A stretch of DNA of 64,000 nucleotides from CAVVFX01 sp963747535. Lineage in GTDB: Bacteria > Acidobacteriota > Terriglobia > Bryobacterales > Bryobacteraceae. Below, in pieces: positions 51,816-60,736 of this stretch (the first letter of the stretch is position 1; each line of letters opens with the position of its first letter). Both the position numbers and the translations under genes were made by a program. The notes below the pieces were generated by a model, which was not told where the DNA came from, did not search any database, and saw only the letters and a list, made by a program, of their open reading frames with translations. The DNA is taken from contig CAVVFX010000002.1 of assembly GCA_963747535.1 (NCBI GenBank), positions 620,001-684,000 on the forward strand, written 5' to 3'.

Positions 51816-54800
51816 ATGCGACCGTTCTTCGTGTGCACCGCCCTGATCCTGGGTTATGCCGCAGCCGATTCCAATCCACCCCTCCTGCTGCAAAAGCCGA
51901 CGTTAAGCAAAACACAAATCGCATTCGTGTATGCCGGCGATCTCTGGACTGTGCCTCGCGAGGGCGGCGACGCCCGCCATCTGACCAACGGTCCGGGTCG
52001 CGAGGATTATCCCGTCTTTTCGCCGGACGGGTCCACGCTCGCGTTCACCGGAGAATACGACGGTAACGTCGATGTGTACACGGTCCCGGCGGCAGGCGGC
52101 GTGCCCAAGCGGTTGACGTGGCATCCCGCGACAGACGTTGTCCTGGGATGGTCGCCCGATGGCAGGAAGATCCTCTTCGAGTCGAATCGGGATAGCACAA
52201 ACCAGGGTATTCCCGCGATGTTCACCATGGATATCAACGGTTCCTTCCCCGAGAAAATTCCACTTCCCTGGGGCTATGAAGCGGCTTACTCGCCGGATGG
52301 AAGCCGGCTGGCATACGTTCCGATGCGCCGCGCGTTCACTGCCTGGAAGCAATACCGCGGCGGCGATACCACGCCCATCTGGCTCGCCGACCTCGCCAGT
52401 TCGAAGGTCGAGAAGGTGCCACGCAACAATTCCAACGATTACAACCCCATGTGGATCGGCGGCAAAGTCTATTTCCTGAGCGACCGCAATGGCCCGGTCA
52501 CCCTGTTCTCCTACGATGCGCGCAGCCGGCAGGTGAAGGAAGAGATCAAGAATACCGGGCTCGATTTCAAATCCGCGGGCGCGGGCCCGGACGGCATCGT
52601 CATCGAACAATTCGGAGGTCTGCTCTTGTTCGACCTGAAGACCGGCAAAGCCAGGCCTGTTCCCGTCAGGATTGCGGGCGACCTGCCTGAGGTGCGCGAC
52701 CGGATGGTCAACGTCGGCCGCCGTCTGGGCAGCGCCCACCTTTCACCTAACGCCGCACGCGCCGTATTCGCGGCCCGAGGCGAGATCCTGACTGTTCCCG
52801 CCGAAAAGGGCAATGTGCGCGTGATCACCAACACCCCGGCCGTCATGGAGCGCTCTCCCGCCTGGTCTCCGGATGGAAAGACTATCGCGTACTTTTCCGA
52901 CGAGTCCGGTGAATATGAACTTCACCTCGCACCCCAGAACGGCGAGGGCACGGTAACCAAAATCCCGCTGCCGGAACCGGGCTCCTATCGTGCGCCGCAG
53001 TGGTCGCCCGATTCCCAAAAGATTGCTTTCGCCGATTCGCGCATGCGCATCTGGTATCTCGACGTCGCTTCCCGCAAAATCACGAAGGTAGATAAGGAGC
53101 GCTTCTGGGATCCCGCATCGAATGACTGGACGCCGGTGTGGTCGCCCGATTCCAAGTGGCTGGCTTATTCCAAGCGGCTGCCCAATTATCTGGGAGCGAT
53201 TCACGCCTACTCGCTGGCCGATGGCAAAGTGACCCAGATCACGGACGGCTTGAGCGATGCCAAGATTCCGGTCTTTGATAAGGATGGCAAGTACCTCTAT
53301 TTCGCCGCTTCCACAGACTCCGGCCCCGCGCTTCAGCCCGACGTCGGCAGTTTCACCCGGCCGGTTACCCGCAGCGTGTACCTGGTGGTCCTCGCCAAGG
53401 ACCAGCCCTCGCCGTTTGCGCCGGAGAGCGACGAAGAAAAGGGATCGGACTTGACGAAATCCGACGCACCCAAATCCGACGTTTCAGCACCGGCCGACGA
53501 GGGCTCCAAAACGCCTCCGGCAGACGCTTCCAAACCTGCCGCCAAGCCTCCCGCGGCCAAAATACCCGACGTCAAAATTGATTTCGACAACATCAGCCAG
53601 CGGATTCTGGCCATGCCGCTGCCGCCGCGCCGCTACATCGCGCTGCAAGTCGGCAAAGCCGGCGTGCTCTTCGCGGTGGAAGCTCCGCTCCCCGCCCCGG
53701 ACCAGCCACCGGCTCTGGCCGTTCACCGTTATGACTTGAAATCACGCAAGGCCGACGTCGCGGCAAACGGCGTCATGTTCTTCGAGGTCTCGCAAAACGG
53801 CGACAAGATGCTCACCCGGCAAGGCGAAAACTGGTACATCCGCAACCTTCCGCCGCCTCCGCCTGCAACAGGCGGGCCCGCGCCCACCCCTCCTCCCGCT
53901 GCCACGGGTGGCCAGTTGAACACCGCGGACATTGAAGTGAAGATCTCTCCGCTAGCCGAGTGGAGGCAGATGTACCACGAAGCCTGGCGCGTCGAACGCG
54001 ACTACTTCTACGATGCCGGCTTCCATGGGCTCGATCTGAAAGCGGCCGAGAAGCGCTATGCGCCATTCGTCGACGGCATCGGGTCCCGCGCTGACCTCAA
54101 CTACCTGTTCGACGAGATGCTGGGCAACATGGTGGTCTCGCATCTGGGCGTCTTCGGCGGCGAACAGCCCGAAGTCAAACGCGTACAGACCGGACTGCTG
54201 GGCTGCGATTTCAAAATTGAAAACGGACGCTATCGCTTTGCCCGCGTCTTCAATGGCGAAAACTGGAACCCGGACGCGCGTGCTCCCTTGACCCAGCCGG
54301 GAGTGAATGTGGTGGCCGGCGAGTACTTATTGGCCGTGAAAGGACGCAACCTGACCGCGTCCGATAACGTGTACGGCTTCTTTGAAGACACGGCCAACAA
54401 GCAGGTGCAGATCCGCGTGGGTCCGGACCCCGCCGGCGCCAATTCGCGCGAGGTCACGGTGCTTCCCGTGCCGACCGAAGGCCGTCTGCGCAATCTCGCC
54501 TGGGTCGAGGACAACCGCCGCAAGGTCGATCAGATGACCGGCGGCCGTGTGGCATACGTCTATCTTCCCGACACCGCCTTCGGCGGGTTTACCAATTTCA
54601 CGCGATACTTCTTCGCCCAGGTGGACAAGCAAGCCGTAATCATTGACGAGCGGTTCAATGGCGGGGGCGCCCTGGCTACCGACATTGTCGAATTCCTCTC
54701 GCGCAAGCTGATGTCCAGCGTAGCCACTCGCGACGGCGATGACGAAGTGCAGCCGCAGGGAGCGATCTTCGGACCAAAGGTCATGCTGATTAACGAATTC

Positions 54801-55157
54801 GCCGGCTCCGGCGGCGACGCGCTGCCCTGGTATTTCCGGCGCGCCGGTCTCGGTCCACTCATCGGCAAGCGAACCTGGGGTGGTCTGGTCGGTCGCGCCT
54901 ATGCGCCGCAGCTGATGGACGGCGGCATCGTTACCGCGCCTTCGTCGGGCGTGTGGGATCCGGCCGAGAGCCGCTGGATCGCCGAGAACAACGGCATCAC
55001 GCCTGATGTGGAGATCGAGTACGAGCCCGAACTCGTCCGCCAGGGCCATGACCCGCAACTCGAAAAGGCCGTCGCGCAGATTCTCGTGGAACTCGAAAAG
55101 AATCCGCCGAAGAAGCTGGTCCGCCCGAAGCCATCGAAGTATCAGACCCTGCGGTAA
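51816..55157 (+). CDS. Tricorn-like S41 protease
   Basis: 1113 aa with a leader (MRPFFVCTALILGYAAA). Two beta-propeller halves start with WTVPREGGDARHLTNGPGREDYPVFSPDGSTLAFTGEYDGN; PD40-type repeats recur to about residue 520. A Lys/Pro-rich linker, then a tricorn core (WRQMYHEAWRVERDYFYDAGFHGLD), a PDZ region, and the S41 catalytic domain (VIIDERFNGGG; NEFAGSGGDALPW, with nucleophile Ser about 998) follow. Unlike archaeal tricorn it carries a signal peptide, so it probably degrades oligopeptides in the periplasm. It is followed by a convergent alpha/beta hydrolase. Confidence 0.92.
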   Translation: MRPFFVCTALILGYAAADSNPPLLLQKPTLSKTQIAFVYAGDLWTVPREGGDARHLTNGPGREDYPVFSPDGSTLAFTGEYDGNVDVYTVPAAGGVPKRLTWHPATDVVLGWSPDGRKILFESNRDSTNQGIPAMFTMDINGSFPEKIPLPWGYEAAYSPDGSRLAYVPMRRAFTAWKQYRGGDTTPIWLADLASSKVEKVPRNNSNDYNPMWIGGKVYFLSDRNGPVTLFSYDARSRQVKEEIKNTGLDFKSAGAGPDGIVIEQFGGLLLFDLKTGKARPVPVRIAGDLPEVRDRMVNVGRRLGSAHLSPNAARAVFAARGEILTVPAEKGNVRVITNTPAVMERSPAWSPDGKTIAYFSDESGEYELHLAPQNGEGTVTKIPLPEPGSYRAPQWSPDSQKIAFADSRMRIWYLDVASRKITKVDKERFWDPASNDWTPVWSPDSKWLAYSKRLPNYLGAIHAYSLADGKVTQITDGLSDAKIPVFDKDGKYLYFAASTDSGPALQPDVGSFTRPVTRSVYLVVLAKDQPSPFAPESDEEKGSDLTKSDAPKSDVSAPADEGSKTPPADASKPAAKPPAAKIPDVKIDFDNISQRILAMPLPPRRYIALQVGKAGVLFAVEAPLPAPDQPPALAVHRYDLKSRKADVAANGVMFFEVSQNGDKMLTRQGENWYIRNLPPPPPATGGPAPTPPPAATGGQLNTADIEVKISPLAEWRQMYHEAWRVERDYFYDAGFHGLDLKAAEKRYAPFVDGIGSRADLNYLFDEMLGNMVVSHLGVFGGEQPEVKRVQTGLLGCDFKIENGRYRFARVFNGENWNPDARAPLTQPGVNVVAGEYLLAVKGRNLTASDNVYGFFEDTANKQVQIRVGPDPAGANSREVTVLPVPTEGRLRNLAWVEDNRRKVDQMTGGRVAYVYLPDTAFGGFTNFTRYFFAQVDKQAVIIDERFNGGGALATDIVEFLSRKLMSSVATRDGDDEVQPQGAIFGPKVMLINEFAGSGGDALPWYFRRAGLGPLIGKRTWGGLVGRAYAPQLMDGGIVTAPSSGVWDPAESRWIAENNGITPDVEIEYEPELVRQGHDPQLEKAVAQILVELEKNPPKKLVRPKPSKYQTLR

Positions 55158-55165
55158 AGGTGACC

Positions 55166-57187
55166 TTATTGCATCAGTTGCCGGAGGTACTCGTTGTCCT
55201 GAGCATCGCTTCGATCCGTAAGGTCGCCCAGCACGTATCGATACTGATACTGAGAACCTGCCGCCGCGACGCGGCCCATCCAGTTCGTCGGGTCCGTCCA
55301 CAGGACGCGACGGTCCCCCATTTCCTTCGTGAGATCCCCCAGGTCGTAGTGCAACGAAAACCCGGTAATGACCGCGTCCATTAAATTCGCGTTCAGCGCG
55401 TTCTCCAGCGCCTCCAGCAGACTATAGGGGGTCTTATCCAGCCAGACCTTCCGGATTCGCGGATCAGCAGCGGCCGCCAGCAGGAGCCAGATCCCTTTGA
55501 CGCCTTGGGCGGCTGCGCGAATCGAGCCCGGATCGACATCTGCACGGTGAGCAAGCAGGTCCACTCCGCGCAAAATATCATGCGCCCGCATCGCCGGCAG
55601 GTTGCGTCCGATCAGGTCCGCCCGCGTGTTCACCAGCCAATCACCCACGAAAGGCGCGCGAGTACTCCAGCCAACTGAATGACGAGGTTCCAGATTCAGA
55701 ACTACGCTTCCAGACTGAGCGATTCGTTCCGCCAGGGAATCGGACAGCTTGCCGGCCACCAGCAGCACAGCCGGCTTTCGCCCGGTCACCGGGGGAATGA
55801 AAAGCTGGGCATCGATTTCGATTCCCGGCTCGCTCTCATACGAAATATGCTGCGATCGGAAACCCGCGCCCTGCGATTCGTCGAGTATTCTCACCGAAGG
55901 CGCTGAACCATCGGTAGAAATCTGCAAACTGCGCAGTTCGGCCTGCAACCCCGACGCCGTGCCCTGCTTCCTTTTGGCGTGAAGGTCGTCGAGGATCAAC
56001 TGATACAGCTTCCGGCTTCCCGGCTCATCCTCGACACGGCCGGTTTGGGTGACCAGCAGTTCCTGGTTGGTGTAAAGCTTCGCGGGCTGTTCATGGAAAT
56101 CTCCCTGGCCATTCTGGAGCCACCGGATGAACCACTGATAGACTGCCTCCCGGCTGACCAGTGGCGTGCCATGACCGCCCGGCCCTACGAAGTATCCGAC
56201 CTTTTCTTCGGCGTCGTACAACTTGTACCAACGCTTAGCCTCCTCATAAACGAGCTTGGCTCCAGGGGGCGTGAAGTAATCCTGCTCGGTCGCCTGGATG
56301 AGCCAAGGCGTCGGGGCAGACAATTCGACAAAGTCCGCGGTATCCAGTCCTTGAGACAGCTCCTGCGGAAGGGACATTTCGGCATGCGGATCGCTGCCGG
56401 TGAACAGCAGCCGGTAGGAATTGGGAAAACAGGCGGGAATCACCGCTTTCAGCCGCGGATCGAGAGCGCCGATAAACGTGGTCAACGCCCCTCCGCCCGA
56501 GCAGCCGGCAGCTCCGACACGATTGGGGTCCACGTCGGGCCTGCTGATCAGGTAATCGAGCGATCGCCTGGCATCAAAGATAAAATAGCGTGCCACACCC
56601 TCGCCCACCAGGCGGGCATTTGCGTCACCCTGGACATGTTCGGGGACGGACCACCCCGCGGCCGGCGCCTTTTGCAGCGGATCGTAGGTCTGCTCCCTTT
56701 CGCCCTGGCCGATGGGATCGAAAGACAGGGCAACAAAACCCTTCAGCGCCAGGTTGGCCGCCAGCAATTGAGGCTCGCTCTTCCCTTCCTGGGTATGGCC
56801 CGACTGCAGAAGTACCGCGGGATAACGGCCGGGCCGGCTCGGCCGGTAAAGATCGGCGGTCACATAGAAGCCGGGGAGCGTTTGGTAAATGACTTTGTCG
56901 ATGACATAACCATCCGCCTGGATGCTGCCGGTCACTTTGGCATGCAGCGGTCCATCGTAAGTGGGCAGTCCACCCAGCACCTCCAGGATCTTGGCGCGGA
57001 CCCAAAGTTTCCGCCGCTCTGCATCGCCTACCGTATGGATTGCACCGATGGCCTTCTCTCGCGAATCCAGTTCCTCCTGCGCGATCTTGTCCATCCAGCG
57101 CAGAAATGGGTCCTGAGCGGGCGTTTGCGCCACCAGAGGCGACAAAGGGAGCACGGCCGCGACAATCAACGCTACGGTCAGTTTCAT
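55166..57187 (-). CDS. Exported double alpha/beta hydrolase (acetyl xylan esterase-like)
   Basis: 673 aa from ATG 57187 (leader MKLTVALIVAAVLPLSPLVA). The first hydrolase domain has GFYVTADLYRPSRPGRYPAVLLQSGH, FDPIGQGEREQTYDP, nucleophile GAAGCSGGGALTTF, and GHGTPLV with the His. The second domain (from about residue 430) is a degenerate copy with QGVKGIWLLLAAAADPR and lacks an obvious GxSxG. It resembles acetyl xylan esterase/AXE1-type proteins and may deacetylate a polysaccharide or split peptides. It is convergent with the tricorn-like gene; only 8 bp separate their stops. Confidence 0.83.
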   Translation of the reverse strand: MKLTVALIVAAVLPLSPLVAQTPAQDPFLRWMDKIAQEELDSREKAIGAIHTVGDAERRKLWVRAKILEVLGGLPTYDGPLHAKVTGSIQADGYVIDKVIYQTLPGFYVTADLYRPSRPGRYPAVLLQSGHTQEGKSEPQLLAANLALKGFVALSFDPIGQGEREQTYDPLQKAPAAGWSVPEHVQGDANARLVGEGVARYFIFDARRSLDYLISRPDVDPNRVGAAGCSGGGALTTFIGALDPRLKAVIPACFPNSYRLLFTGSDPHAEMSLPQELSQGLDTADFVELSAPTPWLIQATEQDYFTPPGAKLVYEEAKRWYKLYDAEEKVGYFVGPGGHGTPLVSREAVYQWFIRWLQNGQGDFHEQPAKLYTNQELLVTQTGRVEDEPGSRKLYQLILDDLHAKRKQGTASGLQAELRSLQISTDGSAPSVRILDESQGAGFRSQHISYESEPGIEIDAQLFIPPVTGRKPAVLLVAGKLSDSLAERIAQSGSVVLNLEPRHSVGWSTRAPFVGDWLVNTRADLIGRNLPAMRAHDILRGVDLLAHRADVDPGSIRAAAQGVKGIWLLLAAAADPRIRKVWLDKTPYSLLEALENALNANLMDAVITGFSLHYDLGDLTKEMGDRRVLWTDPTNWMGRVAAAGSQYQYRYVLGDLTDRSDAQDNEYLRQLMQ

Positions 57188-57238
57188 AGTGTCTATCTTA
57201 CAGGCGAAGATCAAGTTCGCCGCAGGGGGTCGCATAAC

Positions 57239-57279
57239 CCGTAGGACAGACCGTCGTCTTTTGTGGTCTGCCCTTACGG
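57239..57279. repeat. Dispersed palindromic repeat, copy 7
   Basis: CCGTAGGACAGACC, GTCGTCTTTTGT loop, GGTCTGCCCTTACGG; the arms extend to the outer CCGTA/TACGG. It lies between divergent genes, near their promoters. Confidence 0.85.
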
Positions 57280-57290
57280 TGGGTGCTGAT

Positions 57291-57307
57291 AACGGAAAAC
57301 GGATAAC
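57291..57307. repeat. Half copy of the CCGTTATCCGTTTTCC family
   Basis: AACGGAAAACGGATAAC, identical to the reverse complement of the arm at 20466-20484 over 17 bp. Confidence 0.65.
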
Positions 57308-57313
57308 TTTCTA

Positions 57314-58300
57314 ATGGGTTTCTTATGGCCGGCCGGCTATCTTGAGATCGTGAAGGCACTCGAGGTTGGTGACGTACTGGATTATTACCGCATTGATGAA
57401 TTGGCGGCGCGAGGGGGAATGGCGTCGGTTTACAAGGCGACCGACCTGCGGACGGGAGCTCAGGTTGCGCTAAAGGTGCCACTTCCAGAGGCTGAAAGCG
57501 ACGTCGTATTCTTCGATCGTTTCCAGCGTGAAGCGGAGATCGGCCGTGAGTTGGATCATCCCGGCGTGGTGAAAGTCCTACCGCGGGAAAAGCAGAGGCG
57601 GGTCTACATGGTGATGGAATGGGTCGAAGGCCGGCTGCTGCGAAGCATTCTGCACGAGGAAGTCACTCTCGCGCCGGACCGCGCAGTGCGGATTGCCCTG
57701 GCGATCTGCGATGCGCTCGAGTACATCCACTCGCAGGGGATCGTGCACCGGGATTTGAAGCCGGAAAATGTGATGGTCGATGAAGACGACCAGATCAAGC
57801 TGATCGACTTCGGTATCGCGGGGAAAGCACGGGCCCGCCGCCTGACGTTCGGCAGGCTTTCACAGACGATCGGCACGGTAGACTACATCTCTCCGGAACA
57901 GGTGAAAGGCAAACGCGGTGACGCGCGCAGCGACATCTATGCGCTGGGCGTGATGCTCTACGAAATGGTGAGCGGCCAGTCGCCGTTCCTGGCGGCGAAT
58001 CCGTTCGCCGCCATGAATGCCCGCCTGGTGAGTGACGCGATCCCGGTGCGTCAGCTGAATCCGTCGGTCTCGCCCGAACTCGAGGCGATCATTTCGAGAG
58101 CCATGGCGCGCGATCCGGGTGAGCGATACGCGGACGCACGTGAACTCTCGTTCGAGCTGACGCATCCGGGACAGATGAAGATCGTGGAATTGCCGCGCAA
58201 GACCGAGACACGATCGAAGAGACTGCTCTTCTATTCAGCGCTGGCGGCGATTCCAGGCTCGATTCTGGGGTTGATGCTGTATGTCGCGGAGCATCAATAG
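57314..58300 (+). CDS. Ser/Thr protein kinase with C-terminal membrane helix
   Basis: 328 aa. The Gly loop reads ARGGMASVYKA (for GxGxxG), ALKV carries the ATP Lys, HRDLKPEN (about 146-153) and DFG (about 165) form the active site, and GTVDYISPEQVKG with DARSDIYALGVMLYEM follows. It ends with one transmembrane helix (LLFYSALAAIPGSILGLMLYV). ATG 57314 was used; GTG 57350 is an alternative start without the 12-residue prefix. The gene is followed by a SpoIIE-type phosphatase, so a kinase/phosphatase signalling pair is plausible. Confidence 0.93.
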   Translation: MGFLWPAGYLEIVKALEVGDVLDYYRIDELAARGGMASVYKATDLRTGAQVALKVPLPEAESDVVFFDRFQREAEIGRELDHPGVVKVLPREKQRRVYMVMEWVEGRLLRSILHEEVTLAPDRAVRIALAICDALEYIHSQGIVHRDLKPENVMVDEDDQIKLIDFGIAGKARARRLTFGRLSQTIGTVDYISPEQVKGKRGDARSDIYALGVMLYEMVSGQSPFLAANPFAAMNARLVSDAIPVRQLNPSVSPELEAIISRAMARDPGERYADARELSFELTHPGQMKIVELPRKTETRSKRLLFYSALAAIPGSILGLMLYVAEHQ

Positions 58301-58533
58301 GGAGCAGTCGTCAGTTATCAGTTGTCAGCCGGAGGCAGAGCGCCTCAAACTGACGACTGACAACGGAAGACTCGTGCTTTCGGCATGAAACCTATTGTCC
58401 CTAAGCGGTTCGCGGGGGAGGAGCGCGCGGCCAGCGCGGCGCGGACCAGGATCGTCTGGCCAGGCTGGCGGCCGGGGTCGCCCCTACAGTTTGTTGCCTA
58501 CCCATAATCTCCAGGCACGCTACACTCGGATTT

Positions 58534-60477
58534 GTGCCTGGCCGAGACTTTTGGAACAACCAACGCTGGCGGCTTGAGCGACTGGTCTCCCTGCTGTTTA
58601 TCCTTTGGGCCATCCTGTCCCTGACGCGCGCGCCCGGCTGGACCACTGCGATCACAGGTATCGCGGTCGTCGTGACCGGGTCGGTGCTGGCCTTCCGCTA
58701 TGTGCGGAGCGGGATTCGCCGCGCCATCTGGCGCCTGCGCAACCGTCTCATCGTCACCTACATCTTCGTCGGCGTCGTGCCGGTTCAACTGATCCTGTTG
58801 CTGGTGTTTATCGGCAGCTACATTGTTTTCGGCCAGGTGGCTGTCTATCTGATCACTACGGAACTCGACCGCCGCGCCGACTCGCTCTCCGCCGCCGCGG
58901 ACATCCTGACCCAGGAACCGGCCGACGTTCTGGACGCTCGCGTAAACGAGACCCGGAAGCGCTTGTCCAAACGCTTCCGGGAGATCGAAATCCTGGTATC
59001 CCGCGGCGATGAGCGCTTCCGCTCGCCCGCAGGATCCAAACTCGAAGCGCCTCCGAAGGCGTGGGGCGACTACGCCGGACTGATGGAACGGAATGGCGTG
59101 CACTTCGAGTTCGCACACGAAAACCGCGACGGCGTAGAAGTGACACTGCTATCGCCGATCACATCGGATATTCTCTCGACCCTGGTGCCGGGAATGGCCG
59201 ACGTGCACTTCATGGGTTTACGGACCGGCGATGCGCAAAAGAAGGCGGCACCGAATCCCAAGGTGCGTCCAGGACAGTACCTGCCTCCCAAGGCGTTCCG
59301 CTTCGATTACGAAATCACGTGGGTAAGCCCTTCCCGTTTGCCGGATTGGAGCCATCCCAACCAGCAGACCAGCGCGCTGATCAGTATTACGACGCGGGCT
59401 TCAGCAGTCATCAACGCAGTCTTCGGACAATCATTCGACATGGAGCAGTTTAGCCTGATCGCGTTTCTGGTGGTGGCGGGGATCTTTCTGCTGGTCGAGA
59501 TCGGGTCGATCATCATTGGTATTTCGCTGACTCGCACGATGACGGGCGCAGTGCACGGGCTCTACGAAGGAACCGAGCGCGTGACCGCCGGAGACTTCTC
59601 CCACCGAATCAGCGTGACGGGAAACGATCAGCTTGGCGAACTGGCGAAATCGTTCAACAGCATGACGGAAAATCTGGAGCGCCTGATCGTGGTGGCCAAA
59701 GAAAAGGAGCGGCTCGAATCGGAGATCGAGATCGCGCGCGGGGTGCAGAACCAGCTCTTTCCCAAAGCCGCACCCGCTATGAAGACCATCCAACTCAGCG
59801 GGAGTTGCCAACCGGCGCGTATGGTCTCGGGCGATTATTATGATTTTCTGTGTCTGCCCGACGGCAATGTGGCGATTGCGATTGGGGACGTAGCGGGCAA
59901 GGGGATCGCGGCGGCGCTGCTGATGGCGTCGATCCAATCCATCATGCGGACGCAACTCACCTCCGGACTTCCCCGCCCTGTCGACGGCAATGACCACATG
60001 CGCATGGGGGGATCGGTCTCGCAGATGGTGGGAGAGCTGAACCGCCAGCTCTACGCCAACACGTCCCCGGAGAAATACGCGACTTTCTGCTTTGGTCTGT
60101 ACGACGAAGAGGAGAAGACTTTCACCTACACCAACGCGGGACACCTGCCGCCGATTCTGCTGCGCAACGGCAACGCGCAACTGCTCGAAGTAACCGGCAC
60201 CGTCGTGGGACTGTTTCCGACGACCCAGTATGAAGAGCGGAAGATCGTCATGCAAGCCGACGACATTCTGCTGGCCTACACCGACGGCATCGTGGAACCG
60301 GAGAACGTGTACGGCGAGGAGTTCGGCGCGGAACGGATGGTGGACCTGGTGGTCAAGTACCGCAGCGAAGCGTCGGAAGAGATCATCGCGCGCATCATGG
60401 AAGCCGTGCCGCATTGGACCGGCGCGCAGGAGCTTCCCGACGATATGACCGTCGTGCTGGCGCGCCGGACGAAATAG
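58534..60477 (+). CDS. Membrane SpoIIE/RsbU-type phosphatase with HAMP domain
   Basis: 647 aa from GTG 58534. Membrane segments are near residues 18-36, 70-95 and 310-332, flanking an extracytoplasmic sensor region of about 200 aa. HAMP follows (LTRTMTGAVHGLYEGTERVTAGDFSHRI ... NSMTENLERL), then a coiled helix and the PP2C-like SpoIIE domain: DYYDFLCLPDGNVAIAIGDVAGKGIAAALLMA, FCFGLYDEEEKTFTYTNAGH, LLAYTDGIVEP. Such proteins dephosphorylate anti-sigma-factor antagonists. Its neighbour is a Ser/Thr kinase. Confidence 0.92.
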   Translation: MPGRDFWNNQRWRLERLVSLLFILWAILSLTRAPGWTTAITGIAVVVTGSVLAFRYVRSGIRRAIWRLRNRLIVTYIFVGVVPVQLILLLVFIGSYIVFGQVAVYLITTELDRRADSLSAAADILTQEPADVLDARVNETRKRLSKRFREIEILVSRGDERFRSPAGSKLEAPPKAWGDYAGLMERNGVHFEFAHENRDGVEVTLLSPITSDILSTLVPGMADVHFMGLRTGDAQKKAAPNPKVRPGQYLPPKAFRFDYEITWVSPSRLPDWSHPNQQTSALISITTRASAVINAVFGQSFDMEQFSLIAFLVVAGIFLLVEIGSIIIGISLTRTMTGAVHGLYEGTERVTAGDFSHRISVTGNDQLGELAKSFNSMTENLERLIVVAKEKERLESEIEIARGVQNQLFPKAAPAMKTIQLSGSCQPARMVSGDYYDFLCLPDGNVAIAIGDVAGKGIAAALLMASIQSIMRTQLTSGLPRPVDGNDHMRMGGSVSQMVGELNRQLYANTSPEKYATFCFGLYDEEEKTFTYTNAGHLPPILLRNGNAQLLEVTGTVVGLFPTTQYEERKIVMQADDILLAYTDGIVEPENVYGEEFGAERMVDLVVKYRSEASEEIIARIMEAVPHWTGAQELPDDMTVVLARRTK

Positions 60478-60507
60478 GCCTCACCCTAATTTTGACGTTC
60501 GCCGTTA

Positions 60508-60662
60508 TAGTACTACTGTGTTACAAAATCACAAAACTCTATGCCTGCCAGAAGTCGCGTCCGGCTGATCCCGAGCCGACTCGTACGAAATCCAATAATG
60601 GCATGCCTCCAGAACCCGCCGACAAAAACTGGGGCGTACCATTTTGTAGCACAGTGGTACTA
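60508..60662. mobile_element. MITE-like element with 22-bp terminal inverted repeats
   Basis: The arms at 60508-60529 and 60641-60662 are inverted repeats with two mismatches, starting TAGTAC and ending GTACTA. If TA is the target duplication, the element is 60510-60660 with TIRs beginning GTAC, as in IS630/mariner-related MITEs. No internal gene. It sits between converging genes. Confidence 0.6.
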
Positions 60663-60736
60663 GTCTGGTCCGTCGCTCCTCACTGACTGCGCTCCCAGCC
60701 CGCGCCGGCCGGCCCCGCGGTTAGCGGCTCCGGGTG

